64,000 bases of DNA from Algicoccus sp048820935 (GCF_048820935.1 NZ_JBMERD010000002.1:62001-126000), one strand, 5' to 3'; counted from the stretch's first letter, positions 17,431 to 27,113 are shown. Numbers and translations are program-made. Notes: a model not told the origin generated them from the letters alone.

Positions 17431-18192
17431 TCACTTCGGTGACTGGATCGCGACGTTCGCGGCCGTTAACGCTTGCACAATCGCTTGCGCAAATCCGACC
17501 GCACCGGGTTGATCACCATGTAGACAGAGTGTGTCCGCTTGGACTGCGATGACTGAGCCATCACGAGCTGTGACTGTGCCTTGTTGCACCATTTGAAGGA
17601 CTTGAGCAACGGATTGTTGCACATCGGTGATCATGGCGTCTGGTTCTTGACGTGGTGTGAGCGATCCATCTGGTTGATAGGTGCGATCACCAAACACTTC
17701 TTGAGCCGTTTTAAGCCCCAGTGCCTGTGCTTCTTCGATCATGATGCTGCCGGCAAGCCCAAAGTAAATCAATGTGGTATCGACGTCATGGACGGCACGA
17801 GCAAGGCCACGAGCAATCGCCCGATCTTTGACGGCCATGTTGTACAGCATGCCGTGCGCTTTGACATGATTCAGGCGTCCCCCTTGACTGGCGGCCACTG
17901 CGGCGAGTGCACCGACTTGCACGACGGTGAGGTCATATGCTTGTTGTTCAGTGGTCGGGATGGCGCGTCGACCAAAACCTTGCAGATCAGCCAGGCCAGG
18001 ATGTGCGCCCACAGAGACGCCGTGTGCGAGTGCGCAAGCCACTGTCTCGCGCATAATCGCCGGATCACCGGCATGAAACCCACACGCAATGTTGGCCGAG
18101 CTGATGAGTGACATCATGGCCTCATCCTGGCCCATACGCCAAAGTCCAAAGCTTTCGCCCATGTCACAGTTCAAATCAATTGAGAGCGTCAT
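17431..18192 (-). CDS. pxpA: 5-oxoprolinase subunit A (LamB/YcsF family)
   Basis: Subunit A of the ATP-dependent 5-oxoprolinase that opens 5-oxo-L-proline to glutamate in the cytosol. About 253 residues from the ATG at 18192, which has GGAGAC upstream; an in-frame start 6 codons earlier is less likely. Family motifs: IDLNCDMGESFGLWRMGQDEAMM at the N-terminus, SANIACGFHAGDP, GAHPGLADLQGFGRR and VKAHGMLYN, and CLHGDQPGAV near the C-terminus. It is the last gene of the pxpB-pxpC-pxpA set. Confidence 0.93.
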   Translation of the reverse strand: MTLSIDLNCDMGESFGLWRMGQDEAMMSLISSANIACGFHAGDPAIMRETVACALAHGVSVGAHPGLADLQGFGRRAIPTTEQQAYDLTVVQVGALAAVAASQGGRLNHVKAHGMLYNMAVKDRAIARGLARAVHDVDTTLIYFGLAGSIMIEEAQALGLKTAQEVFGDRTYQPDGSLTPRQEPDAMITDVQQSVAQVLQMVQQGTVTARDGSVIAVQADTLCLHGDQPGAVGFAQAIVQALTAANVAIQSPK

Positions 18193-18237
18193 TGTGGAGT
18201 CTCCTGGCAAGATGTGTGTGTTTGATGATGCTTGATA

Positions 18238-19245
18238 TTAAATGTGTTTTTCAATGAGCTGTTGAATATGTCGTGATGTGACAGTTAGTTGCGCAAAAGC
18301 TTGTTCACGGCGTAAATCCAGTGCCTGAGCCCGGCTGTGGCGAATGGGCGTTAGCTCAATGTATTCCCCCGGACGCTTTTGTGCGAGCGCGGGTAAATCA
18401 ACAGTCGCAATGGTGGCGATTTTAGGATATCCCCCTGTGGTCTGACGATCGGCCATCAGCACAATGGGCTGACCTGAACCCGGGACCTGAATCGTGCCAA
18501 ATGACGTCGGACCAGAGAGAATCTGTGTCGCTTGTTTCGTGTGCAACTCAGGCCCTTCCAAGCGATAGCCCATGCGTTCTGAGTCGGCTGAGATGCGCCA
18601 GCGTGACTTCACCAGCGCTTGACGGGCCTCTGGTGTGAAGTCGTTCCAGTGCTCGCCATGGAGAAAGCGCAGATCAGAGCGGTGGCTGACGAACTGAGCG
18701 ATGGAAGCAGGTAAATAAACATTGATCTGCCGTAGCGCTGTTTCTAAGGCGTCCAGACGTGATGCGTTGTCAGGTAGAGGCTGGTGAATCTTAATTTGAT
18801 CCTTTGCCCGTAAGGCACGCCCCTGAAACCCACCTAGATCCGCTCGCAGATACGTACTTTGGCTACCGAGTAACGAGGGGATGGTAAATCCACCAAAAAC
18901 GGACAGGTAGGTGCGGGTGCCTTTGGCTGCGGTTTTAAGGCGCAAGGTTTGTCCTTTGCGAGCAATAAATGGGCGGTAGGGGGTGACTGGTTTGTCGTCA
19001 CAATGTGCTTGCATATCGGCCCCGGTCAGGCACAGACAGCAGGCGCTATCAAAACGCAATGTTGGCCCCATGAGCGTCATCTCTAGGGTGGCGCAATCGT
19101 TTTCCTGGTTGCCAACGATCAAATTGGCTAAACGGTGTGCCAGCGTATCCATGGCCCCAGTGACTGAGACGCCTAGATGTTGATAACCCCAACGCCCTGA
19201 GTCTTGGAAGCTTGAAAGCAAACCGGGTCTTTGGACGTACATCAT
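18238..19245 (-). CDS. pxpC: 5-oxoprolinase subunit C (biotin-dependent carboxyltransferase-like)
   Basis: A 335-residue subunit of the 5-oxoprolinase complex, related to the AHS2 domain of urea amidolyase. The start MMYVQRPGLLSSFQDSGRWGYQHLGVSVTGAMD is the family signature (GxxxxxQDxGRxGxxxxGVxxxGAMD). SERMGYRLEGPEL, GTIQVPGSGQPIVLMADRQTTGGYPKIATI and LAQKRPGE are also visible. It overlaps the upstream pxpB stop by 4 bases, so the two are translationally coupled. No separate function should be assigned despite common allophanate-hydrolase annotations. Confidence 0.93.
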   Translation of the reverse strand: MMYVQRPGLLSSFQDSGRWGYQHLGVSVTGAMDTLAHRLANLIVGNQENDCATLEMTLMGPTLRFDSACCLCLTGADMQAHCDDKPVTPYRPFIARKGQTLRLKTAAKGTRTYLSVFGGFTIPSLLGSQSTYLRADLGGFQGRALRAKDQIKIHQPLPDNASRLDALETALRQINVYLPASIAQFVSHRSDLRFLHGEHWNDFTPEARQALVKSRWRISADSERMGYRLEGPELHTKQATQILSGPTSFGTIQVPGSGQPIVLMADRQTTGGYPKIATIATVDLPALAQKRPGEYIELTPIRHSRAQALDLRREQAFAQLTVTSRHIQQLIEKHI

Positions 19246-19967
19246 GATCGAGACTCTTGGGTTGGGTTTGCGCGCCGAATGGCGTCAAACTCGGCTTCAC
19301 TTATAGGTTCAAAGTACACAGTGTCACCAGGATTCAGTCGGGATGGTTCAGAAGCGTGTGCATCGAATAAGGGGACAGGGGTTGCCCCGATAATCATCCA
19401 CCCACCGGGTAAAACATTGGGATAGAGCGTGCTTTGGCGGTTGGCAACCCCCAGTGAGCCAGGTGGCACGGCTGTACGCGGGGTGGCACGGCGGGGAATG
19501 GCAAAACGTTCGTCATGCACACCGATATAGGGTTGGCCGGGTGCAAACCCAAGCGAGAATACTCGCAATGGCTGGGCATGGTGCGCTTGAATGAATGCTT
19601 CTGGTGACAAGCCGGCCATCGTTGCGGCTTCTTCAAGGTCTGGCCCATGGGCGCCGCCATAGCAGATGGGGAGTCTGACAACTTGTCCGCTGAGTTGAGT
19701 CAGACTCTGGTCAGACAGCGTGGTGAGTGTGTTGTGTATCGCCTCTTTGATCGCACCAGCCGGATCATTGCCCAGTGCCGGATCGGGCGTGTAGTGAACG
19801 GCCACAGACACATAAGACGCCACAATGTCCTGAACACCTGCGAGATTGAGCGCACGCAGCTGATCGGCGAGTGCCAGACATTTCAGGCCAGTCGATTCAT
19901 CTATCACTTGCCCTAGACTAACCATGATGCAGCGATCACCTTCGTGCCGGATCGTGTGTTCAGACAT
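19242..19967 (-). CDS. pxpB: 5-oxoprolinase subunit B (AHS1 domain)
   Basis: First gene of the pxpBCA operon, about 241 residues, related to the AHS1 domain of urea amidolyase and KipI. Motifs seen: LPICYGGAHGPDLEEAATMAGLSPEAFIQAHHA, VFSLGFAPGQPYIG, PRRATPRTAVPPGSLGVANRQSTLYPNVLPGGWMIIGATP and LNPGDTVYFEPIS. The ATG at 19967 (MSEHTIRHEG) has GGAGACAG at good spacing, so an earlier in-frame ATG at 20015 is rejected. Its product joins PxpC to form the phosphorylating/carboxyl-transfer-like half of the enzyme. Confidence 0.92.
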   Translation of the reverse strand: MSEHTIRHEGDRCIMVSLGQVIDESTGLKCLALADQLRALNLAGVQDIVASYVSVAVHYTPDPALGNDPAGAIKEAIHNTLTTLSDQSLTQLSGQVVRLPICYGGAHGPDLEEAATMAGLSPEAFIQAHHAQPLRVFSLGFAPGQPYIGVHDERFAIPRRATPRTAVPPGSLGVANRQSTLYPNVLPGGWMIIGATPVPLFDAHASEPSRLNPGDTVYFEPISEAEFDAIRRANPTQESRS

Positions 19968-20253
19968 GAATAGGCTGTCTCCAGTTTGGATATGGATGAT
20001 CCAGAAGATGTGCAAAGTGAATTGTCACGCTTTATGCAGACCTTCTTGTCACCAAAAATTGTTATGCATCGTTTGCGCGTAAAATGGCGAATAAATACAT
20101 CACGAATTGGCATCATGCCACAGGATTGCACTTAGGGGCAGGGGCGTTGTGTCGGGTGACAGACCCGAATCGTCTACCATAGTGACATTCTGTTTTGTCG
20201 GGGGTTGCCCCCACCTCTCATTAGAAGGGTGCCTTAAGGCACAAATATCACGC

Positions 20254-20994
20254 ATGTCAGAAAAGCAAACACACTTCGGATTTCGCAACGTTGATGAATC
20301 CCAGAAGGCCGATTTGGTCGCTGAAGTCTTTGATTCGGTGGCCTCACGTTATGACGTGATGAACGACCTCATGTCAGGTGGGATGCACAGACTCTGGAAA
20401 AAATTCGCACTCTCGCGCGTTGCCGTTCGCCCTGGCATGAAAGTGCTGGATATTGCCAGTGGTACAGGGGATTTGGCCAAAGCAATGGCGCGTAGTGCAG
20501 GTGCCAAAGGTGAAGTCTGGGCCACCGATATCAACTTGTCGATGTTGCGGGTTGGTCGAGACCGATTGGTAGATGCGGGTTTGTTATTGCCAGTCGCAGT
20601 CTGTGATGCTCAAGCATTGCCGTTTCCTGATCGATACTTTGACCGGGTGACTGTGGCATTTGGTTTGCGCAACATGACGCATAAGGATCAGGCTTTGGCA
20701 GAGATGTACCGAGTTTTACGTCCGGGCGGCAAACTGATGGTGCTCGAGTTCTCCAAAGTTACGAAAGCGCTAGAGCCAGCTTATGACTGGTATTCGTTTA
20801 ATGTTTTACCGTGGTTGGGTAAAAAAGTGGCCAATGATGAAGAGAGCTACCGCTATCTGGCCGAATCAATCCGCATGCATCCCGATCAGGAGACTTTAAA
20901 AGTGATGCTGCAGGATGCGGGCTTTGCGCGAACTGACTATTTTAATTTAAGTGCGGGTCTGGTCGCAGTTCACGAAGGCGTTCGTCTATCCTGA
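20254..20994 (+). CDS. ubiE: Ubiquinone/menaquinone C-methyltransferase UbiE
   Basis: SAM-dependent C-methyltransferase of ubiquinone synthesis (demethoxyubiquinol precursor), also active on demethylmenaquinone. The 246-residue protein begins MSEKQTHFGFRNVDESQKADLVAEVFDSVASRYDVMNDLMSGGMHRLWK, the family signature, followed by the SAM site VLDIASGTGDLAKA, DRVTVAFGLRNMTHK and PGGKLMVLEFSK. The ATG at 20254 gives a family-length protein; an earlier in-frame start at 20107 adds an unrelated extension. The downstream genes (Tim44-like, ubiJ-like, ubiB) form the same-strand ubiquinone cluster. Confidence 0.97.
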   Translation: MSEKQTHFGFRNVDESQKADLVAEVFDSVASRYDVMNDLMSGGMHRLWKKFALSRVAVRPGMKVLDIASGTGDLAKAMARSAGAKGEVWATDINLSMLRVGRDRLVDAGLLLPVAVCDAQALPFPDRYFDRVTVAFGLRNMTHKDQALAEMYRVLRPGGKLMVLEFSKVTKALEPAYDWYSFNVLPWLGKKVANDEESYRYLAESIRMHPDQETLKVMLQDAGFARTDYFNLSAGLVAVHEGVRLS

Positions 20995-21145
20995 GGGTCA
21001 GGGGTATCGGCGGTTATTTGAATTTATTTAACGTAAAACTGTGGAAAACAGTTGACATCGCGCCCGATCTTATCTAAAAACGCACATTACCCTGTCGGGT
21101 TTGGTGATAACCAACCGCGACGGAATCCTTCTTAAAGAGGTTTGT

Positions 21146-22054
21146 ATGAAGAATCGTTTTTTTTCAAAGTTGTTGGCAGTTCTGATGGTTGTCGGCAGTA
21201 CCTTGGTCATGGTGACAGCATCCTTTGACGCGGAAGCCCGCCGATTCGGTGGTGGCTTTAGCTCAGGTCGTCAGTCGGCTAATGTCATGCAGAAACGTCA
21301 GGCAACGCCTGCAGCAGCGACGCCCGCTCGAGGTGCTGCGGCTGCTCAGGGTGCAAAAGCCGGTGGTTCACGTTGGTTAGGTCCTTTGGCAGGGATTGCC
21401 GCTGGTTTGGGTCTGGCTGCACTCTTGTCACACTTCGGTCTGGGCGGTGCTTTGGCTGACTTACTGGTGATCGCCTTGATCGCGGGTGCCGTTCTGTTTG
21501 CGTTCCGTTATTTTGCGGCACGTAATTCGGCTGCACGCACGGCCAATCAAGGTGCAGGAGCAGGCGGCGCAACAGGTCAAAACCACCAGCGTCAAATGTT
21601 TGAAGCACCCGGTCAAGCAGCGCAAAACCGCCAGCAGTTTGGTGGTGCCGGTGCAGCAACCGCTTCTGAGCCTGTGGTGGGTTCCTGGTTTATTCCAGCT
21701 GATTTTGATCAGCAAACATTCCTGGACGAAGCCAAGCGTCAGTTTGTCGCGGTGCAGAAAGCTTGGGATGATGCAGATCACGACACCCTGCGTGCACGTT
21801 TGACTGAAGACCTCTATGGTGAGTTTGCAGGTCAATTGCAAGCACGCACAGAGCACAAGCCAACGGATGTGGTGATGCTGAATGCAGAATTGCTGGGCAT
21901 CGAGAAGCTCCACGATGGTTATATGGCGAGCGTGCGTTTTTCAGGCATGATCCGTGAAGATGATGCACCTGAAGCCGCGAGCTTTGAAGAAGTCTGGAAC
22001 CTTGAAAAACCAGACAACCAAGGTTGGTTGTTGGCAGGTATTCAGCAAGTTTGA
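21146..22054 (+). CDS. Tim44-like domain membrane protein
   Basis: A 302-residue protein with an N-terminal hydrophobic signal/anchor (residues 5-27), a low-complexity Ala/Gly/Gln-rich segment (28-85), two further hydrophobic stretches (about 80-125), another Gly/Gln/Ala-rich linker and a C-terminal Tim44-like domain (about 180-302: FIPADFDQQTFLDEAKRQFVAVQKAWDDAD). Bacterial Tim44-domain proteins are envelope proteins of unclear role; this one commonly sits next to ubiquinone genes in betaproteobacteria. The ATG at 21146 has AAAGAGG upstream and is preferred to one 15 codons earlier. Confidence 0.8.
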   Translation: MKNRFFSKLLAVLMVVGSTLVMVTASFDAEARRFGGGFSSGRQSANVMQKRQATPAAATPARGAAAAQGAKAGGSRWLGPLAGIAAGLGLAALLSHFGLGGALADLLVIALIAGAVLFAFRYFAARNSAARTANQGAGAGGATGQNHQRQMFEAPGQAAQNRQQFGGAGAATASEPVVGSWFIPADFDQQTFLDEAKRQFVAVQKAWDDADHDTLRARLTEDLYGEFAGQLQARTEHKPTDVVMLNAELLGIEKLHDGYMASVRFSGMIREDDAPEAASFEEVWNLEKPDNQGWLLAGIQQV

Positions 22055-22183
22055 TGTCTCTGTGGCGGGTCTGTTACATGGTTGACGACCCGCTGATAGC
22101 CTGATGGTTGTGCGAAGGCGTTACACTCATGACGTTCACGGTAATTCGAGTGGGGTGGCACCATTAAACGCGCACTTTCTTCA

Positions 22184-22843
22184 TTGACGGCTTTGGCACC
22201 CAGCCCTTTTGTGTGGCCAGTCAATTTTCTGAATGTTTTTCTACGTCGACAGCCTGCAACGTGTGCGCTCCTTGCGCAGCATGCAGGCGGTACGTTCCAT
22301 GTCTGTGTCCGCTCACAAACAATTGCGCTCACGATCTTGCATGATGGGACTCTGTCACCCGCTGACAAATCGATCGTGCCAAACGTCGTGTTGCGCATTG
22401 ATCTGCAAAAATTAATGACCTCGGGCTGGCGTCCTGGTCAGGATTGGCCAGATTTGCCGGGCTTACTCCATGTCACAGGCGATGCGGCGATGGCCCAGAC
22501 GTTGTCGAATTGGGCTCGTTACTGGCGCATTGAACCCGCTGATGTGTTGTCAGATTGGATCGGTGATGTGGCTGCACAAGCGTTCGTGGACAATACAAAG
22601 GCACTGGTGCAAACGGTTGTGGGCGTGGGTCAAAATGCCCGTGACAATCTAGTCGAATATCTGGCGTATGAAACGCGAACGGTGACACCAACTCCCGTAT
22701 TGCAGGATCAGACACAGAATTTAGAGACCCTGAAATCCCAACTCTACTCCCTGAGTGCGCGATTAAAAACACTGTCTGAGCGAGCTGATCGTTTACAGGC
22801 ATTACAGCAACGAAGCTCGTCTTCTTCAGGGGATCTGGCATGA
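22184..22843 (+). CDS. UbiJ-like SCP2-domain ubiquinone biosynthesis accessory protein
   Basis: A 219-residue protein beginning at TTG (22184). It has an SCP2-like lipid-binding region (about residues 15-120: VVLRIDLQKLM..., LLHVTGDAAMAQTLSNWARYWRIEPADVLSDWIGDVAA) and a C-terminal coiled-coil-like tail ending in Ser repeats. Position directly before ubiB with a 4-base ATGA overlap, downstream of ubiE, is the ubiE-ubiJ-ubiB arrangement. UbiJ helps organise the soluble Ubi complex that holds the lipid intermediate. The call rests on context plus fold pattern; similarity to E. coli UbiJ is low by eye. Confidence 0.72.
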   Translation: MTALAPSPFVWPVNFLNVFLRRQPATCALLAQHAGGTFHVCVRSQTIALTILHDGTLSPADKSIVPNVVLRIDLQKLMTSGWRPGQDWPDLPGLLHVTGDAAMAQTLSNWARYWRIEPADVLSDWIGDVAAQAFVDNTKALVQTVVGVGQNARDNLVEYLAYETRTVTPTPVLQDQTQNLETLKSQLYSLSARLKTLSERADRLQALQQRSSSSSGDLA

Positions 22844-24393
22844 TGTTTTTGCGTGCCATGCGCATTTTGATTATCAGTTTGCGCTATCGCCTTGATGAGT
22901 TGGCTCTGTCGAGTTTTGATCATCCGTGGGCGGCTCGTCTGTTGCGTTTGGCCCGCATGGGTCGTGTGCCCAAAGAGTCGCGCGGCGTTCGCTTGCGACT
23001 TGCGTTGGAGTCCTTGGGGCCAATTTTTGTGAAGTTTGGTCAAGTCTTGTCGACACGGCGTGACTTAATCCCCAAAGATATTGCTGATGAACTGGTTCTA
23101 CTGCAAGACCATGTCGCGCCGTTTCCATCGGAACAAGCTGCCAAAATCATTGAAGAATCGTTAGGTGCACCGCCTTCAGAGCTGTTTGCGCATTTTGAGC
23201 GCGATCCGGTTGCCTCAGCGTCGGTAGCGCAGGTGCACTTTGCGCGCATGCACGATGGTCGCGAAGTGGCGGTGAAAGTACTGCGCCCTGGGATGCTGGA
23301 GTTCATTGAAGGCGATCTGGCGCTGATGCGCACATTTGCCGGGATTTTTGAACGTTTGTCGCCCGATGCACGGCGTTTAAAACCGCGTGAAGTGGTGGCC
23401 GAATTCGACAAATATCTGCATGATGAACTTGATTTGTTGCGTGAAGCCTCCAATTGCAGTCAGTTACGCAGAAACTTTATGCCAGATTCGCCAAGAGGCC
23501 ATTTGTTGCGTGTGCCTGAGGTCTATTGGGATTATTGTGCGACGCGTGTCATGACCATGGAGCGCATGTTTGGTGTGCCTGTGAGTCAGGTGGACTATCT
23601 GCGCGATGCGGGTGTTGATATCAAAGCACTGGCCAAAGTCGGGGTGGAGATTTTCTTTACCCAAGTGTTTGATGATGGTTTTTTCCATGCAGACATGCAT
23701 CCGGGCAATATCTATGTCTCGGATCAGAAAGACAGCCTAGGTCAGTACATCGCGTTGGATTTTGGCATTGTGGGTTCATTGTCTGAGTTTGATAAGAACT
23801 ATCTAGCACAAAACTTTTTAGCGTTTTTTCAGCGCGATTACAGACGGGTTGCGCGTCTTCACATTGAATCTGGCTGGGTGCCACCGACAACGCGTGAAGA
23901 AGAGCTAGAAGGGGCGATTCGAGCGGTTTGTGAGCCTTACTTTGATCGACCGCTCGCCGATATCTCGCTCGGTCAGGTTTTATTGCGCCTGTTTCAGACG
24001 TCTAGACGCTTTCATGTAGAAATCCAGCCGCAGCTGGTGTTACTACAAAAAACCCTACTGAATGTGGAAGGCTTGGGGCGTGAATTGGATCCGCAATTGG
24101 ATCTGTGGGCGACAGCCAAACCGTTTCTAGAAAAGTGGATGCATGATCGCATTGGTTTTACGGGTCTTCGCAGTAAGTTGTCAATGGAAGCCGGTCAATG
24201 GGCTCAGTTATTGCCTGAGTTACCACGTTTGATACATAAACAATTAAGTCGCCCGGACGAGAATCCAGCCGTCTTACACGAGCTGCGACTGATGCGCCGT
24301 GAACGTCAGCGTAGCAATCGTTTGTTGACGGCCGTGCTAGTCATGTTGGTGCTCTGTGTACTGGTTTGGTTCCATCACACAGGTGTGTTTTAA
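22840..24393 (+). CDS. ubiB: Ubiquinone biosynthesis regulatory kinase-like protein UbiB
   Basis: A 517-residue ABC1/ADCK atypical kinase. The KxGQ motif (FVKFGQVLSTR, Lys65-Gln68), the Ala-rich loop VASASVAQVHFARM, VAVKVLRPG, the catalytic HADMHPGNIYV and LDFGIVG are all visible, and two C-terminal hydrophobic helices (about 490-515) anchor it in the inner membrane. UbiB acts as an ATPase promoting access to membrane-bound CoQ precursors. It overlaps the ubiJ-like gene by 4 bases. Length and motifs indicate an intact gene. Confidence 0.96.
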   Translation: MMFLRAMRILIISLRYRLDELALSSFDHPWAARLLRLARMGRVPKESRGVRLRLALESLGPIFVKFGQVLSTRRDLIPKDIADELVLLQDHVAPFPSEQAAKIIEESLGAPPSELFAHFERDPVASASVAQVHFARMHDGREVAVKVLRPGMLEFIEGDLALMRTFAGIFERLSPDARRLKPREVVAEFDKYLHDELDLLREASNCSQLRRNFMPDSPRGHLLRVPEVYWDYCATRVMTMERMFGVPVSQVDYLRDAGVDIKALAKVGVEIFFTQVFDDGFFHADMHPGNIYVSDQKDSLGQYIALDFGIVGSLSEFDKNYLAQNFLAFFQRDYRRVARLHIESGWVPPTTREEELEGAIRAVCEPYFDRPLADISLGQVLLRLFQTSRRFHVEIQPQLVLLQKTLLNVEGLGRELDPQLDLWATAKPFLEKWMHDRIGFTGLRSKLSMEAGQWAQLLPELPRLIHKQLSRPDENPAVLHELRLMRRERQRSNRLLTAVLVMLVLCVLVWFHHTGVF

Positions 24394-24414
24394 AATGGAG
24401 ATCAAAAGCGCTTC

Positions 24415-24897
24415 ATGACTGCTCGATTTGAAACCAAGATCATGGATCGCCAGGCTTGTCAGGCTTGGTGTCAGTCCTTGCCTGCAGGCAAGCGCGTGGT
24501 GTTCACCAATGGCGTGTTTGATTTGTTACACCGTGGCCATGTGACGTATTTGGATAAGGCCGCCCAAATGGGGACTGTCCTGATTGTGGGAGTCAATAGT
24601 GATGCCTCGGTCAGACGTTTAGGCAAAGGACCCGAAAGACCGCTGAATACCGAACAGGATCGTGCCGCGTTGCTAGCCGCATTGGAAAGTGTGTCTGCCG
24701 TGACCATCTTCGAGGAAGATACGCCATGCGCATTAATCGAAGCGTTACGTCCGGATTTGATTGTGAAGGGTGGTGACTACGATATGGAAGCCTTGCCCGA
24801 AACGACGCTTGTCCGTTCTTGGGGTGGGGACGCTAAAGCGATTGCGTTTGATCACGATCGTTCAACGACGGCACTGGTGCGTAAGATTCGCCTTTGA
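24415..24897 (+). CDS. rfaE2: D-glycero-beta-D-manno-heptose 1-phosphate adenylyltransferase
   Basis: Transfers AMP from ATP to heptose 1-phosphate, making the ADP-heptose precursor of lipopolysaccharide inner core. The 160 residues correspond only to the C-terminal half of E. coli HldE, as is usual in betaproteobacteria where kinase and adenylyltransferase are separate. The nucleotidyltransferase signature VFTNGVFDLLHRGHVTYLDKAAQMG carries the catalytic HRGH, and VNSDASVRRLGKGPERPLN with KGGDYDMEALPE follow. It lies 21 bases after ubiB and may be cotranscribed. Confidence 0.95.
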   Translation: MTARFETKIMDRQACQAWCQSLPAGKRVVFTNGVFDLLHRGHVTYLDKAAQMGTVLIVGVNSDASVRRLGKGPERPLNTEQDRAALLAALESVSAVTIFEEDTPCALIEALRPDLIVKGGDYDMEALPETTLVRSWGGDAKAIAFDHDRSTTALVRKIRL

Positions 24898-24963
24898 CAA
24901 TAAAGAATCAGTCCATGTCATCATGTGATGAGGTGGATTGTGTTCAGACAGTTTTAGCGATGT

Positions 24964-26355
24964 TTAGAAACGTCCAGCACGTGGCAAATTGATGCCGTGC
25001 ATGATGCCGGTGCCAGGGGTGCCTGGCGCTTTGAGCAGGGAATTAACGCCCGCTAAATCAGCTTCTGACAATACACCGCTATTGGCTCTCAAGCGCAAGC
25101 CATTCATCAGGGCTTGGTACCGCGCTTTGGATAAATCTCGTTTGGTCACGAACAGTTGTTGCTGCGCATTCAACACGTCTAGGTTGATTCGAACCCCGAT
25201 CTGATAGCCTGCGAGGTTGGCGCTCAGCGCTGAAAGTCCAGACTTCTCAGCAGCTTGTAAGCCCTTAATTCGAGCAAGGTCTGTCTGAACGCCGTTGTAA
25301 TACTGGCGTGCTTTTTGAATGGCCAACCGACGCTGACCTTCAAGGTCATAGACAGACTTTTGTTGAAGTTCGGCTTTTTCAACGACATTGGCGTTGATTC
25401 GACCTCCTTCGTACAGGGGGATGGTTAAAGTCAGACCCACTGAGTTGTCGATGGTGCGACCGCCGTAAATCGGTCGAACCGCCGAGTTGCCTGCACTGTT
25501 ACTCGTAGCCTGAGCACTCAGACTGACGGTAGGGTAGTGCCCCGCTTTGGCAATTTGAATATCGTGTTCTGCAATTCGACTTTGTAGTCTGGCTTGAATC
25601 ACGTTTAAGTTTGCACTAGCTGCCTGATCAGTCCAGTCTTGCAGTTTGGCAGGTTTAGGACCAGGCAAAGTGACAGTGTAAGGCAGTTCGTAAAGTGTGC
25701 CAGGATCGGGGTATTGGCCGATCATGCGGGCTAGTTCGTTTTCTGCGTTGGTGAGATCGTTTTCAGCGGCCAGAATACTGGCGCCAATGAGATCGTCTCG
25801 GGCTTGGGCTTCGAGTGCGTCCGTCACCGTGGCTTCACCGAGCTCAAAGCGTTGACGAGCAGCCGTTAGCTGTTCGCGCACAGAGCGTTGTTCAGCTTTC
25901 AGCGCGGTTAATGTGTCTTGTGCAATGAGCACATCAAAGTAGGCTTGGCTGACTCTGAGCAACAGATCTTGATAAGCAAGTTGCAATTGCACATCGCTGT
26001 TGGTCACAATGAGTTTGGATTGCTCGTAACTCTGAATGGATGCCCAGTTAAATAAAGGCTGAGTCAGTGTGAGAGTCCAAACGGCACGCTGATGGTTATA
26101 AACCTGATCCAGGCTGCCGGTCGCGCGACTATCCTGGAAGGTTCCGGTGACAGAACCTTCCAATTTGGGGAGTAGCCCCGCTCGGGCCTGAGGCATCTTT
26201 TGTTGCGAGGCACGCTGTTGGGCACGTGCGGATGCATAGGTGGCATCACGTTCCAGCGCGAGTTTCCACGCTTGTGCCAAGTCGAGTGCATAGACTGGCA
26301 GCGAAGCTGACAAACAAAAACACGCAAGCAGGGCAGACCGTAGCATAGGCTTCAT
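24964..26355 (-). CDS. tolC: TolC-family outer-membrane efflux channel
   Basis: A 463-residue outer-membrane channel of type I secretion and multidrug efflux. The signal peptide (MKPMLRSALLACFCLSASLPVYA) is followed by LDLAQAWKLALERDATYASARAQQ, and a duplicated OEP repeat shows as LTLTQPLFNWASIQSYEQSKL and LTLTIPLYEGGRINANVVEKAELQQKS. Start chosen at the ATG (26355) beginning the signal peptide, with GGAGTCC upstream; the frame opens further back without a signal. It follows pcm by 34 bases on the same strand, a conserved betaproteobacterial pairing. Confidence 0.93.
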   Translation of the reverse strand: MKPMLRSALLACFCLSASLPVYALDLAQAWKLALERDATYASARAQQRASQQKMPQARAGLLPKLEGSVTGTFQDSRATGSLDQVYNHQRAVWTLTLTQPLFNWASIQSYEQSKLIVTNSDVQLQLAYQDLLLRVSQAYFDVLIAQDTLTALKAEQRSVREQLTAARQRFELGEATVTDALEAQARDDLIGASILAAENDLTNAENELARMIGQYPDPGTLYELPYTVTLPGPKPAKLQDWTDQAASANLNVIQARLQSRIAEHDIQIAKAGHYPTVSLSAQATSNSAGNSAVRPIYGGRTIDNSVGLTLTIPLYEGGRINANVVEKAELQQKSVYDLEGQRRLAIQKARQYYNGVQTDLARIKGLQAAEKSGLSALSANLAGYQIGVRINLDVLNAQQQLFVTKRDLSKARYQALMNGLRLRANSGVLSEADLAGVNSLLKAPGTPGTGIMHGINLPRAGRF

Positions 26356-26389
26356 CGCGATCAGGACTCCAATCAGACGCGTGTCACGC

Positions 26390-27070
26390 TTAAAATTTAA
26401 AATGTGACACTTTGGGGCCTGACAAGGGTTTGATGACAGTCTCAAAGAGATTTTCTGTCTCAAAACTTGCCGCAGTGGTGCGAGTGATACGAACCACTGT
26501 CATCACGGGTGCATGACCGATCACAGCGACCAGTCGGCCTCCTTCACGCAATTGATATTTCATCGTGTCTGGAACGGCTGGCAATGCGCCGGTCACCAAA
26601 ATGGCATCGTGCTCGATTGAGCCCCAGCCTTGGCTGCCGTCACCGGTTTCCACTTTGACGTTTTCGATTTTGTTCTGAGTCAGATTGTGTTTGGCAAACT
26701 CAACCAGACGGGGGTCCAGTTCGACAGACGTCACCTGGCGACTCAAATGTGCTAAAACCGCAGCATGATAGCCAGAGCCTGTGCCGATTTCGAGTACACA
26801 GTCGTTGGCGTTGAGCATCAGAGCTTGTGTCAAACGCGCTTCCATTCGCGGTGGCAACATCGTTTGCATGGTGTCCACACCATGGATGACGAGTGGCACT
26901 TCCAAGTCAGAAAATGCAATGCCACGAAACTCTTGCGGTACAAACCGCTCGCGAGGTACTTCACACAACGCATCAAGCACGGCTTGATCGCTCACATCCC
27001 AGGGCCTGATCTGCTGTTCGATCATGTTGTAACGGGCCCGTTCCATATCTGGCAAACTAGAAGGTTTCAT
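26390..27070 (-). CDS. pcm: Protein-L-isoaspartate O-methyltransferase
   Basis: Repairs isoaspartyl residues in aged proteins by SAM-dependent methyl esterification. The 226-residue product has the family N-terminus (ARYNMIEQQIRPWDVSDQAVLDAL, VPRERFVPQEF), the GHVIHG-equivalent motif as LVIHGVDTMQTMLPPRMEARLTQAL, the SAM site VLEIGTGSGYHAAVLAHL and VETGDGSQGW. It lies upstream of tolC and is probably cotranscribed with it. Confidence 0.93.
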   Translation of the reverse strand: MKPSSLPDMERARYNMIEQQIRPWDVSDQAVLDALCEVPRERFVPQEFRGIAFSDLEVPLVIHGVDTMQTMLPPRMEARLTQALMLNANDCVLEIGTGSGYHAAVLAHLSRQVTSVELDPRLVEFAKHNLTQNKIENVKVETGDGSQGWGSIEHDAILVTGALPAVPDTMKYQLREGGRLVAVIGHAPVMTVVRITRTTAASFETENLFETVIKPLSGPKVSHFKF

Positions 27071-27113
27071 TGATATTCAGTCACTGATAGAGAAGATCTG
27101 TTGATTGTACCCA

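Noticed and set aside
17581..18111. A 176-codon frame antisense to pxpA
   Set aside because: It lies wholly inside a well-supported gene and has no recognisable domain.
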